A DNA stretch of 44,045 nucleotides, taken from the NCBI GenBank assembly GCA_020437105.1, contig JAGQWR010000035.1:1-44045 (forward strand). Direction: 5' to 3'. Positions within the stretch are counted from its first letter, which is position 1. Every line of letters begins with the position of its first letter. Shown here piece after piece: positions 1-8,987 of the stretch. A program made the position numbers and the translations under genes. The notes below the pieces were generated by a model. It had not been told where the DNA came from, did not search any database, and saw only the letters and a list, made by a program, of their open reading frames with translations. The stretch is from Saprospiraceae bacterium. GTDB lineage: Bacteria > Bacteroidota > Bacteroidia > Chitinophagales > Saprospiraceae.

Positions 1-1
1 G

Positions 2-1405
2 CAAGACGCTTCCGCGAAAAAGAAGGCGGTTTCCAGCCAGTCACTGAATCAAAAAACAGCTGTTCGTGCGATGCAGGTGGTGGCCATGTTTTCCTTCATG
101 GCTATATTCTGGACCTTGTGGAGCAGTCCGACACTAAGCGATTGGTGGAACCTGGTTTTAAAAGCTTTTCAGGCACCTTTCGGTGAATGGATGCAGCTGG
201 CGTTGCGCATATTTGGATTAGTCCTTGCTGCGTTTGTCGGTTTCCGGATTTTTGAAATCCCGCAGGTAAAAGCTTTTATGGAGCCTGATGAAGGCAAAAC
301 ACTTTCCATTTTCTGGGGTGGACTCACCCTCTCCTTTTTTGCCTTACTCACTATTCCTTCCGTTTTAACTGTTTTCCAGACATGGGTCGATAAGCCGATT
401 GAATATATTTATGAAACCCGCTTAAACGAGCAGGATGATGCGGACATGATACGGGGTTATTATGAGGATTTACTCATTACAAATCAATTATCCTCTCCAC
501 TGGCAGACATACAAAACCGACCAACGGACTGGGTGGCCTTCCCCAAAACAGCATTGGCTGTTAAACTGGACAACTGGCTTCGATATGGACTCAAGCCTGG
601 TGTACAGGCTGAATTCAAAAAAGCACAAACCAGCACAAATCAATGGGGGATGCGGGATCGGGAATACACTAAGGAAAAACCAGCCAATACCATACGCATT
701 GGCATCCTTGGCGGTTCCTACTCTATGGGATCCGGTGTTAATGATGGAGAAGTTTTTGATGAGGTTCTTGAAGATGCCTTAAATGCTGATCCGACATTTA
801 ACACCAAGTTTGAATTACTCAATTTTTCTGTCCCGGGCTACCAACTAATGGAAACGGCTTATATGCTGGAAAATAAAGCCTTAGATTTTGATTTGGATAT
901 GGTAGTCATTGTCAGCCACGGCGTTGACTTTGGAAAGGTCGGAAAAGCGCTATTGGAAAGTTACCGGGATAATTTAGAAATTGACCTGACCTATGTTCAG
1001 GATTTTGCAAAAGAAGTTGGATTACAACCAGGTCAACAGGTACCAAAAGACCGGGATTTGTTTATTAAATACGGGGAGCCAATCGTGGAAGCCTCCTATG
1101 CATTTATTGCAAAACTGTGTGCTGAAAGAAACATAAAAACAGTGGTGGTACATTGGCCTCGAACCAAAGATAATATTGAGCCACTCGACATCAGTGAGGT
1201 ATTAAAAATCACAGCAGCAAATAATTTTTTAAATATAGATCTGGCAGCAGTTTACCTTGGACAAAAGCCCGAAGATATTTCCTTAAATGCCTTTGATCAA
1301 CACCCCAATAAATTAGGCCACCAATTGATTGCCCGGGCTCTGTTAAAAGAATTTGAATCAAATCCGGCATTATTGGAGTTGGTTCAGCAAGCAATAGAAA
1401 ATTAG
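2..1405 (+). CDS. MBOAT/SGNH fusion protein, C-terminal part (5' end outside window)
   Basis: The reading frame is open to the left edge, so the ATG at 71 is probably internal and the gene begins outside the window. What remains has three hydrophobic segments followed by a soluble domain. That domain carries an SGNH-hydrolase block I (GGSYSMGSG, candidate nucleophile Ser at 716-718) and a C-terminal block with DQHP followed by GH. The region is clearly paralogous to the C-terminal half of the protein at 6448-8982: it shares an RGYYE motif, the same membrane-to-SGNH layout and the same spacing. By that comparison the missing part should be an MBOAT O-acyltransferase domain. MBOAT/SGNH pairs place or process O-acyl groups on exported glycans. 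It is first in a run of plus-strand glycan-tailoring genes. The SGNH call is firm; the MBOAT part is inferred from the paralogue. Confidence 0.75.
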   Translation, partial: QDASAKKKAVSSQSLNQKTAVRAMQVVAMFSFMAIFWTLWSSPTLSDWWNLVLKAFQAPFGEWMQLALRIFGLVLAAFVGFRIFEIPQVKAFMEPDEGKTLSIFWGGLTLSFFALLTIPSVLTVFQTWVDKPIEYIYETRLNEQDDADMIRGYYEDLLITNQLSSPLADIQNRPTDWVAFPKTALAVKLDNWLRYGLKPGVQAEFKKAQTSTNQWGMRDREYTKEKPANTIRIGILGGSYSMGSGVNDGEVFDEVLEDALNADPTFNTKFELLNFSVPGYQLMETAYMLENKALDFDLDMVVIVSHGVDFGKVGKALLESYRDNLEIDLTYVQDFAKEVGLQPGQQVPKDRDLFIKYGEPIVEASYAFIAKLCAERNIKTVVVHWPRTKDNIEPLDISEVLKITAANNFLNIDLAAVYLGQKPEDISLNAFDQHPNKLGHQLIARALLKEFESNPALLELVQQAIEN

Positions 1406-1410
1406 CAATA

Positions 1411-2115
1411 ATGTTTTCGATCTTTAAAAATAAAGACGGCCTTATAAAAAATCGTTTGGAATTGGTATCTATCCATATTCCAAAAACGGCAGGTACCTCT
1501 TTTCGAGGCGTATTAAAGGAGGTATATGGAGAGCAGGAGGTCATACGCCTGGACATCGGACTGATAAAACAAGAATTGCGGATTAATGAAGTTGTATTTT
1601 CGAAAAATAAACTTTCCAAAAATATTCGGGTAGCTCATGGTCATTTTTCTCCGGCCTTACTTAAAGCCCATTTTGAAATTGCACCCGAGGTGCCCTTTAT
1701 CACCTGGTTGCGGGATCCGATAGAACGGGTGATTTCCAATTATTTTTATTTACAAAAGCGGTTAAAAGAAGAACTGGAAGAAGAGAAAAAAGGGTTAAAT
1801 ATTCTAAGTAAAATGCAGCGCAGCTTACTTGAATATGCACAGTCGGAAATCAATCAAAACAGGATGAGTAAATTTCTGGAAGGGATTGAATTAGAAGAAC
1901 TCTTTTTTATTGGCATTCAGGATTATTTTGCAGAAGACCTTCAATTTATTGCTCAAAAGCTCCAGTGGCCTCCTATACAAGAATTAAAATATAATATCAC
2001 GGGCAGAAAAAATGACCAGGTAAGTCCGGAGGAAAGACAGCAAATTGCCGATTTAAACCAAAAGGATGTTGCCCTATACGAAAAAGCATTATCCCTTCGA
2101 TCTAAGCGGACATAA
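1411..2115 (+). CDS. sulfotransferase, PAPS-dependent type (1 of 5)
   Basis: A 234-residue protein that probably transfers sulfate from PAPS to a sugar of the surface glycan. Near the N terminus it has the 5'-phosphosulfate-binding loop IHIPKTAGTSF, and in mid-protein the 3'-phosphate-binding element WLRDPIERVISNY, in the usual order for the Sulfotransfer_2 group. There is no signal peptide or membrane segment, so it should act in the cytoplasm before export. It starts 5 nt after the MBOAT/SGNH stop, and its TAA overlaps the next ATG by one base (TAATG), which suggests translational coupling. It is a paralogue of the next gene; both contain a QNRM-x-FLEG segment. The acceptor sugar cannot be read from sequence. 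Confidence 0.85.
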   Translation: MFSIFKNKDGLIKNRLELVSIHIPKTAGTSFRGVLKEVYGEQEVIRLDIGLIKQELRINEVVFSKNKLSKNIRVAHGHFSPALLKAHFEIAPEVPFITWLRDPIERVISNYFYLQKRLKEELEEEKKGLNILSKMQRSLLEYAQSEINQNRMSKFLEGIELEELFFIGIQDYFAEDLQFIAQKLQWPPIQELKYNITGRKNDQVSPEERQQIADLNQKDVALYEKALSLRSKRT

Positions 2116-2741
2116 TGGTAGAATTAATCTCCATACATATTCCAAAAACCGGAGGCACCTCTTTTTATCGGGTGCTTCAACAAGTATATGGTGCAACATT
2201 ATCCATTTCGTATAAACGGAAAGACCTGCCACATTTTCCCGAATCAATCCCTGCCGGAATAAAAGTTCTCCACGGTCATTTTCGGTATAAAGAGGTACAG
2301 ACACTGCATGAAACAGGCCAGACAAAAATGATTTGCTGGCTTCGGGATCCGGCCCAACGTGTTTACTCCAATTACCGTTTTTTTATAGAGGGTCTAAAAA
2401 ATCCCGACCGAAACCCGAAACAATACGAACTAAACAAACACCGCATTGGAGAAAGCCTGATTGAATATGCCAGCCTGTCAGAAAACCAAAATCGCATGGC
2501 GGAATTTCTGGAAGGCCTCCCTTTGGAAAAGTTTTTTTTTATTGGTTTTCTGGAAAGCTTTGAATCAGACCTGCATCGACTTGGAGAAAAATTAAACTGG
2601 CCGAAAACGAATCTCCCTAAACTCAATCAACAACCCCGGGCCATACTTTCGCAGGAAGAAGAAACAAAACTGCTGGAATTAAATCGCGCTGATGTAGCTT
2701 TGTTTCGTCAAGCCAGAGAACTATTTTCAGCGTCTTTGTAG
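2115..2741 (+). CDS. sulfotransferase, PAPS-dependent type (2 of 5)
   Basis: A 208-residue protein with the 5'-PSB loop ISIHIPKTGGTSF at the very N terminus and the 3'-PB motif WLRDPAQRVYSNY. It is similar along its length to the preceding gene: HIPKT-GTSF, then WLRDP, then ENQNRMAEFLEG, then FFFIGF. It therefore looks like a tandem duplicate that diverged, perhaps to sulfate a different position or sugar. Its start codon shares a base with the stop of the upstream gene. It is predicted to be cytoplasmic. Family membership is clear, substrate unknown. Confidence 0.85.
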   Translation: MVELISIHIPKTGGTSFYRVLQQVYGATLSISYKRKDLPHFPESIPAGIKVLHGHFRYKEVQTLHETGQTKMICWLRDPAQRVYSNYRFFIEGLKNPDRNPKQYELNKHRIGESLIEYASLSENQNRMAEFLEGLPLEKFFFIGFLESFESDLHRLGEKLNWPKTNLPKLNQQPRAILSQEEETKLLELNRADVALFRQARELFSASL

Positions 2742-2753
2742 AAGTAAGCAAGC

Positions 2754-3626
2754 ATGAAATTCGATACAGAACCTAAAAATAAACTGGAAAAGCTATTCCG
2801 CCGTATCCGCTCGCTGGAAGGCTGGCGCTTCCGCAAGGCAGTTTCCAATGCAGATACGGTGTTGCTGTTTATCGGCTACCCCAGATCGGGTCATACCCTC
2901 ATCGGATCTATGCTGGATGCCCATCCGGATATGGTTATTGCACACGAGTTGGATGCCTTGTATTATTTCCAGGAAGGATTTAGCATCAATCAGATTTTCT
3001 ACCTCATACATCAGAACTCGGTTTCCTTTACCCGGGGCGGACGACAAAATGAAGGCTACAGTTATACAATCCCCAATCAGTGGCAGGGCAAATTCAGGGA
3101 CTTAAAGGTTTTTGGCGACAAATGTGGCGGGCGCACCAGTCACCGCATGAAGCTACAGGGTAATACAGACCTGATCCACCAGACAAACGCACAGCTGGGC
3201 AACAAGCTCAAATTATTGCATGTCATCCGGAATCCCTATGACAATGTAAGCACCATGATGAGAAGAACGGTAGAGCGCAAAGGTGCTAAGTTGGGAGAGC
3301 CTGTTTTACGTCGGCAAATGCGTTTTTACTTTGACCGCTGCCAGGTGATCCAGGAAATAAAAGATGACGGCCGAATCCCGGTATTAGATATTCATTTATC
3401 AGAATTCATGGCTAATCCTATTCCCGGATTAAAAAGGATATTTGATTTTTTGGAGATGGAGGCTCCGGAAGCCTACTTCCAGGATTGCGCTTCCATTGTT
3501 TGGGACAACCCAAATCGTTCGCGTGATAAATACCCGCAAATCTGGACACCGGAAATGATCCATTTGGTAGAAGAAAAAATGGCACCCTACGAATTCCTGA
3601 CTCCCTATTCCTTTCAAAGCGCATAA
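2754..3626 (+). CDS. sulfotransferase family protein (3 of 5)
   Basis: A 290-residue protein of a different sulfotransferase subgroup from the two before it. The 5'-PSB loop reads IGYPRSGHTLIGSML (about residues 39-53) and is followed by the typical DAHPD segment. A 3'-PB-like segment HVIRNPYDNVSTMM lies in the middle. It begins 12 nt after the previous stop and ends 3 nt before the next gene, so it is part of the same operon. No transmembrane segment is evident. The likely role is sulfation of a glycan or lipid acceptor from PAPS. Confidence 0.8.
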   Translation: MKFDTEPKNKLEKLFRRIRSLEGWRFRKAVSNADTVLLFIGYPRSGHTLIGSMLDAHPDMVIAHELDALYYFQEGFSINQIFYLIHQNSVSFTRGGRQNEGYSYTIPNQWQGKFRDLKVFGDKCGGRTSHRMKLQGNTDLIHQTNAQLGNKLKLLHVIRNPYDNVSTMMRRTVERKGAKLGEPVLRRQMRFYFDRCQVIQEIKDDGRIPVLDIHLSEFMANPIPGLKRIFDFLEMEAPEAYFQDCASIVWDNPNRSRDKYPQIWTPEMIHLVEEKMAPYEFLTPYSFQSA

Positions 3627-3629
3627 GAG

Positions 3630-4658
3630 ATGGGAGAACGAGGCAAAACACGGGTACTTTTTCACAGGCGTTTCCTGACTGCTACTGCCGGGATCAATGG
3701 AGGCAACCTAAAATTAAAAGACTGTTTTGATCATGTTGCTCATTCTGAAAAATACCAGGCGGAAGTCTATTTTTCGCCCGATAGTATCTGGTCGGAGCAT
3801 GCCGGAAACCACTGGCTGGAATTACGTAAAAAGGGTTTGAAGCAATGGAAAATCCAAGCAGGAGACATACTCTTTTTTGCCGGGGGTGATTGGCGGGTAT
3901 TGACCAATGCTGAAAAACTAAATCCGCCTGTACCTGTCATCAATATAACACACCCAAGGCATACCCGACCCGAAGACCCCAGAAACAATTTCCTGAAATT
4001 TCCGGCTATCCGGATTGCCAAAAGTGAAACCGGTGCAAAGATTTTAGAGGAATATGGGGTTAACGGGCCCATAGTGGTCATCCCGGATGCTATTGATTTG
4101 GGCCTCTTACCGGAGCTGCCGGAAGAAAAAGATATTGACATATTGGTCATCGGGCGTAAGGAGCCGGATTTAGCAAAACGGGTTTACCGTAAACTGAAAT
4201 GGCAAAACAGGTTCCGAAAGAAGAAACTGAATATTGCCATCCAACTCCCGCCACCATTGCCTACCCGATTGGATTTTTTGAACCTGTTAAGTCGGGCAAA
4301 AATTGCCGTGTGCATTCCGCTTCAGGAAGACAGGGGCTTTGAAGGCTTTTACCTTCCGGCATTGGAAGCCATGGCTTTAGAAACACTTGTTGTTTGTCCG
4401 CACGCCGTAGGCAATGTAGATCATTGTATAGATGGGTATAATTGTATAGTCCCTGCATTCACCGAAAGGGGACTACTAAAAGGTGTGCGAAAAATGATGA
4501 ATCTGAGTTCAGAAGAAAAAGCGAACTTGATCCAAAATGGCCTTTTAACAGCCGATAAACACCAAATTGAAAAAGAAAGAGCCGCCATCCTTCAACTATT
4601 GGACAGGGCTTACGACCTTTGGACAAAGTCGGAATTATTTGACAAAACAATCGAGTAA
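3630..4658 (+). CDS. glycosyltransferase, GT4-like (GT-B fold)
   Basis: A 342-residue protein. Its C-terminal half has the features of family 4 glycosyltransferases: an E-x7-E pattern in EGFYLPALEAM (Glu238 and Glu246), preceded by AVCIPLQEDRGF and followed by a DGYN turn. The N-terminal half is atypical for GT4 and contains a hydrophobic FFAGGDWRVL stretch. It should add a sugar from a nucleotide donor to the growing repeat unit at the cytoplasmic face. It lies between sulfotransferase genes with only a few bases separating them, so sugar addition and sulfation are probably co-expressed. Donor and acceptor are unknown. Confidence 0.7.
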   Translation: MGERGKTRVLFHRRFLTATAGINGGNLKLKDCFDHVAHSEKYQAEVYFSPDSIWSEHAGNHWLELRKKGLKQWKIQAGDILFFAGGDWRVLTNAEKLNPPVPVINITHPRHTRPEDPRNNFLKFPAIRIAKSETGAKILEEYGVNGPIVVIPDAIDLGLLPELPEEKDIDILVIGRKEPDLAKRVYRKLKWQNRFRKKKLNIAIQLPPPLPTRLDFLNLLSRAKIAVCIPLQEDRGFEGFYLPALEAMALETLVVCPHAVGNVDHCIDGYNCIVPAFTERGLLKGVRKMMNLSSEEKANLIQNGLLTADKHQIEKERAAILQLLDRAYDLWTKSELFDKTIE

Positions 4659-4659
4659 A

Positions 4660-5532
4660 ATGAGCCCATCTATATTGGACAAGATAAGAGGGATGTTCGG
4701 TTCCGGGAGTGAATTCAAGAATCCACGAAACATTATTATCACCGGAGTACCCCGGTCTGGTACAACATTGACCTGCTTTCTCCTTACAGAAATTCCAAAC
4801 GCTGTAGGCCTTAACGAACCGGTCAAAATTGGCAGACTCGGCGGTAAGGAGGATATTCTGGAAGGCGTAGAGCAATTTTTCAACAGGAATCGACACACAT
4901 TGATTCATGAAGGTTTTGCCCTGGCGAGGGCTACAGAGGAAGGCATTACAGATAACAATTTTTCAAAAGATCCGGCCGACCGCAAGACCCTTGTTCGCAA
5001 ACAAAAGGTGAAAATTGACAAAGAGCTTCAGGACGACTTTTATCTCTGTGTAAAACATAATGCCACCTTTACCACTTTGATGGAAGACCTTCGGAAAAAG
5101 TATCCGTTTTATGCACAGGTTCGCAATCCGATTCCGGTACTGGGCTCCTGGAATTCACTGGACCTGCCGGCTTCCAGAGGTGAAGTTCGTATCGCTGACA
5201 AGCTGAATCCAAAGTTATACAATGAGCTTCTGGCTATCCCGGATGTTTATGACAAACAATTGCATATTCTAAATTGGTATTATGAAAGTTATACCAGATT
5301 ACCGGCAGAGAATATTATTCGATATGAAGAGCTGGTCAAGACCAACGGCAAAGCATTAAAAATCATTGTACCTGCAGCTGCAGATCTGGAATACCCGCTG
5401 GAAAGTAAAAACAAAAGCAAGCTGTACGATTCGGATATTATGAAGCGCCTGGGTGAAAAACTGCTTTCGAACACCAATCATGCCTGTTGGGAATTCTATA
5501 CACCAGAACAGGTAGAAGGCATGCTGCTGTAG
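4660..5532 (+). CDS. sulfotransferase family protein (4 of 5)
   Basis: A 290-residue protein with the 5'-PSB loop ITGVPRSGTTLTCFLL and a later basic segment AQVRNPIPVLGSW in the place of the 3'-PB site. The frame is open back to 4567, but that start would overlap the glycosyltransferase by about 90 nt. The ATG at 4660 lies one base after its TAA and is preferred. It is probably cytoplasmic and PAPS-dependent. It belongs to the same plus-strand operon and is followed 18 nt later by the GT8 gene. Confidence 0.75.
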   Translation: MSPSILDKIRGMFGSGSEFKNPRNIIITGVPRSGTTLTCFLLTEIPNAVGLNEPVKIGRLGGKEDILEGVEQFFNRNRHTLIHEGFALARATEEGITDNNFSKDPADRKTLVRKQKVKIDKELQDDFYLCVKHNATFTTLMEDLRKKYPFYAQVRNPIPVLGSWNSLDLPASRGEVRIADKLNPKLYNELLAIPDVYDKQLHILNWYYESYTRLPAENIIRYEELVKTNGKALKIIVPAAADLEYPLESKNKSKLYDSDIMKRLGEKLLSNTNHACWEFYTPEQVEGMLL

Positions 5533-5550
5533 AAAAAACTGAATAAATCC

Positions 5551-6417
5551 ATGTGGACTAAAAAATACTGCCTGGCAACCATCACCGACCTTAATTTTTT
5601 GGGCGGCACCCTGGTACTTATACATTCTTTTTTAAAGCATAATCCCTGGTATAAGGGAGATATCGTTGTTTTTACAAATGATTTGGAAGAAGCAGAGGTC
5701 GCTCTGTTCAACCGTTTTCCAGGATGTCGGATTGAGCCGGTTGACCCGGAACTCCATAAACGAACAGCTGATTTGGCTGCCGAGTATGAGCGTTTTCAGA
5801 ATCGCATGGGCCAGTTCTATGCGCTGAACGTATTCAAATTAAGAGGCTATGATAAGGTCCTTTTTTTAGATAGCGACTTATTAATCAGAGGGAGTTTTAA
5901 GGACTTATTCCAACAAAAGGGAGACTTACTGGTTTGTGGGGACGCTTATTATTACAAGAAAAAATTACGTGATCCGATTACCTTCCACAAGGTTTCTCCA
6001 AAGGAGGCAGAAGGATTGGAAACGGTTTGGACAGATACGTTTAATTCAGGTATGATGCTGGTTGATAAAAGTATCCTGACAGATACCGATTATCAGGATA
6101 TGCTGAACATGATCAATGTGGCGCATTTTCGGAAAATTACCTCCAGCCATTCCGATCAAATGTTGTTAAACCAACACTTCAGGGGCCAGTACACATTGGT
6201 TTCTTCCACTTATAATTATAGATTCGTCATTGCCCGACAACTAATGGACCAGGAAGGCATCGATTATGATGCGTGCAAAGCTGTACATTATACAGCTCGA
6301 AAAAAGCCATGGGTTCCTTACCATGCAATCCGTTCTATGAGTGATTATCCGGAATATCGGAAAAGTTACGATGAATGGCATAAAGACTGGGAGGAGGTAC
6401 TGCAACAAATCAAGTAA
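5551..6417 (+). CDS. glycosyltransferase family 8 protein
   Basis: A 288-residue GT-A-fold enzyme. The DxD metal and nucleotide-sugar motif is in KVLFLDSDLLIRG (Asp107 and Asp109), and FNSGMMLVDKS, further on, is the usual family 8 acceptor-side motif. GT8 enzymes are retaining transferases that commonly use UDP-Glc or UDP-Gal, or are glycogenin-like; the donor here is not determinable. No signal peptide or membrane segment. Its place between a sulfotransferase and the MBOAT/SGNH gene supports a role in assembling the same glycan. Confidence 0.85.
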   Translation: MWTKKYCLATITDLNFLGGTLVLIHSFLKHNPWYKGDIVVFTNDLEEAEVALFNRFPGCRIEPVDPELHKRTADLAAEYERFQNRMGQFYALNVFKLRGYDKVLFLDSDLLIRGSFKDLFQQKGDLLVCGDAYYYKKKLRDPITFHKVSPKEAEGLETVWTDTFNSGMMLVDKSILTDTDYQDMLNMINVAHFRKITSSHSDQMLLNQHFRGQYTLVSSTYNYRFVIARQLMDQEGIDYDACKAVHYTARKKPWVPYHAIRSMSDYPEYRKSYDEWHKDWEEVLQQIK

Positions 6418-6447
6418 TAACCAGTCCTCCTTAAACACTTGATAATA

Positions 6448-8982
6448 ATGCAAGTTTCTTTAAAAGCAAAAACGGGGGTGGATAATCCATCAAAATCAGC
6501 ACAGCTGAACACCACCATTAACGGAAAAGACTATTTCCTGTTATTGACTTTATTAGCCCTATGTGGGCTTTTTATTTCTGTGTTTAATATTGAAGCAAAT
6601 TTGCGACTTCCGGTATTATTGCCCTTTGTTGTAATTGGATTTGCGATCCATTCCTGGGTTCCGGCGCAACTACGGCTCCCATTCTTTTTCCTGATAAATG
6701 TGGCCGCAATATTGTATTTATTTGGTCCTCTCAGCGGCGCACTCGTTATTGGCTTTGGATTGGGAATTATCGGAATTAGCATTCTTAAAATTGCATACAG
6801 GATAAGGCTTTTCCTGATTATTGGGGTAGCCGCTTTCCTGGCGGCTGTATTATGGGGGGGCATCGATTTTGGTGTACATCAGGTTGCAGCCAAGGTTCTG
6901 GGTGCTCTTTTTATGTTTCGTTTAATGCTTTACTTATACGAACTAAAGCTGGAAAAAGAACCCGTATCTATCTGGCTTCGGATTTGCTATTTCTTCTTGC
7001 TGCCTAACTTAATCTTCTTTATTTTCCCGGTAGTTGATTACAAGACCTTTACGAGAAATCACTATTCAAGGCCTGCAACGAACATCTACAGAAAAGGGCT
7101 TAGGTGGATGTTGATCGGTTTGGGTCACCTCATGTTATACCGGCTTATTTATTATTACCTGGTACCTGCTCCTAGTGAGGTGGAGGGCATATTTTCTTTA
7201 ATACTCTACATTTCAACTTCTTATATTTTAATCCTCCGGCTATCCGGATTCTTTCATTTATCAGCGGGCATCATCTGTTTATTTGGGTTTGACTTACCAC
7301 CTACTTTTTCCAATTATTTTACGGCGGCGGGGTTTAATGTTTACTGGAGACGAATCAACATCTATTGGAAAGATTTTTTACAAAAAGTCTTCTACTTTCC
7401 TATTTTCTTCCTCTTTAAAAAACGAAATCTGACAGCATTAGCGCTCACGACCATGATCACTTTTGCGTTCAACTGGTTTCTACATTCTTTTCAATGGTTT
7501 TGGATTCGCGGTGCTTTTCCGGTAAAGAATACCGACTTAATTTTTTGGGGTCTTTCCGGATTGGTATTAGTAGCAAACCTCTTATACCAAAAGGCCAGTA
7601 AGCCCAAACCACAGCCTCCCGGTTTTCACTTAAAAGGTGCATTCATAAAAGTCTTTCAAATACTAGGCGTTTTTGGAATCACGGCCATCCTATGGTCGCT
7701 TTGGATCAGTGATGGCGTGCCACAATGGTGGTCTTTGATGAAGCAGGGATTCCCGATAGATCTAACCGACATGGGGATATTATTCCTGGGCACCTTGGGC
7801 ATTTTCATTCTTGGAGCAGGCTTGTTTTACCTGGAATTTTTATTCATTAAACCCGGTCCGAAACAATATAACCTCACCAATCGTCAAATTGCTTGGGCAT
7901 TTGTATCGGTAGCGATTCTGGTGACCCTGGGTACTCCCCGAATAAGCAAACAAGCAGGCGATCTAATCCAGTTTGATCTTAGTCCGATTCTGGAAACCAA
8001 GCTAAACAAGGCTGATCAGGAACGCATGTACCGGGGCTATTACGAAACCTTAATGACCGGCAACGATATTGGATCTAATGTACCAGACCTGAACCAACAA
8101 AAGCCCGAAGATTGGGATAAACTAAATACGACAGGTCTCGTCATTGAGTATAAAAGTATGATCCAAAAAAGCCTGAAGCCAGATACTTCTGTCATATTTA
8201 AAGAGGCCTTACTGGAAACCAATGAATATGGATTGCGGGATAAATCGTATCCATTGGAGAAACCTCAGAATACCCTTCGAATTGCTTTATTAGGTACCTC
8301 TATTGAAATGGGCTCAGGTGTAGAGAATGACCAGACTTATGAAAACGTATTGGAACGTAAGATCAACTCAGAGAAACTTTGGCCATTCTTCGAACAGGTA
8401 GAGATTTTAAACTTCGGGATATCCGGAACGCATTTACCACAGCAGGTCGCTGTTACAGAACAACGCGTCCCGCCTTTCCATCCGGATGTATTAATCTATA
8501 CTGCACACCCAAATGAAGCGAGCCGGGCTGCTCGAAAATTTGCGCTCCTGTATATGGATGAACTCGTGGATGAGTATCCTGAATTAGTTGCCATTGGAGC
8601 ACAGGCAGGTATAGAACCGGGGATGTCGCATGATGAAACACAAAGACTTCTTCGACCTTACCAGGAACAATTATGGCAATGGGGGATGAAACGTATTGCC
8701 GATTCCTGCAAAGAGCAGGGGATCATTCCGATATGGATTTATATTCCGTCGTATGGAGAGGAGCCCTTTGAGCAGGAGCAAATTCGCTACGCAGAATATA
8801 TGCGTACACTGGGCTTTTTCAGTTATGAGATTGCAGACGCCTATTCCGGGTATCCTCGGGAAGAAGTGACTGTTCGCCCCTGGGATCGGCATCCCGGCGT
8901 ACAGGGACATATCTTATTGGCCGAAGCCATATATAAGGTTCTCAGTCAGGATGAACAATTGAAAAAACGCTTACAGGAATAG
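6448..8982 (+). CDS. MBOAT O-acyltransferase fused to SGNH domain
   Basis: An 844-residue protein, using the ATG at 6448; a TTG three codons upstream is less likely. The N-terminal ~500 residues form many membrane segments with MBOAT hallmarks: YWRRINIYWKDFL (about residues 299-311) matches the conserved RWHISLSTWFRD region of DltB-like proteins, and FNWFLHSFQW carries the candidate catalytic His346. The soluble C-terminal domain has SGNH block I LLGTSIEMGSG (Ser618) and a DRHP motif (Asp813, His815). MBOAT proteins move an acyl group across or at the membrane onto a glycan, and the SGNH partner finishes the transfer or removes it. Having both in one chain resembles a fused DltB-DltD arrangement. 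A paralogue lies at 2-1405. A weak hairpin (8976-8994) covers its stop and that of the opposing gene. Confidence 0.85.
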   Translation: MQVSLKAKTGVDNPSKSAQLNTTINGKDYFLLLTLLALCGLFISVFNIEANLRLPVLLPFVVIGFAIHSWVPAQLRLPFFFLINVAAILYLFGPLSGALVIGFGLGIIGISILKIAYRIRLFLIIGVAAFLAAVLWGGIDFGVHQVAAKVLGALFMFRLMLYLYELKLEKEPVSIWLRICYFFLLPNLIFFIFPVVDYKTFTRNHYSRPATNIYRKGLRWMLIGLGHLMLYRLIYYYLVPAPSEVEGIFSLILYISTSYILILRLSGFFHLSAGIICLFGFDLPPTFSNYFTAAGFNVYWRRINIYWKDFLQKVFYFPIFFLFKKRNLTALALTTMITFAFNWFLHSFQWFWIRGAFPVKNTDLIFWGLSGLVLVANLLYQKASKPKPQPPGFHLKGAFIKVFQILGVFGITAILWSLWISDGVPQWWSLMKQGFPIDLTDMGILFLGTLGIFILGAGLFYLEFLFIKPGPKQYNLTNRQIAWAFVSVAILVTLGTPRISKQAGDLIQFDLSPILETKLNKADQERMYRGYYETLMTGNDIGSNVPDLNQQKPEDWDKLNTTGLVIEYKSMIQKSLKPDTSVIFKEALLETNEYGLRDKSYPLEKPQNTLRIALLGTSIEMGSGVENDQTYENVLERKINSEKLWPFFEQVEILNFGISGTHLPQQVAVTEQRVPPFHPDVLIYTAHPNEASRAARKFALLYMDELVDEYPELVAIGAQAGIEPGMSHDETQRLLRPYQEQLWQWGMKRIADSCKEQGIIPIWIYIPSYGEEPFEQEQIRYAEYMRTLGFFSYEIADAYSGYPREEVTVRPWDRHPGVQGHILLAEAIYKVLSQDEQLKKRLQE

Positions 8983-8987
8983 ACTTT

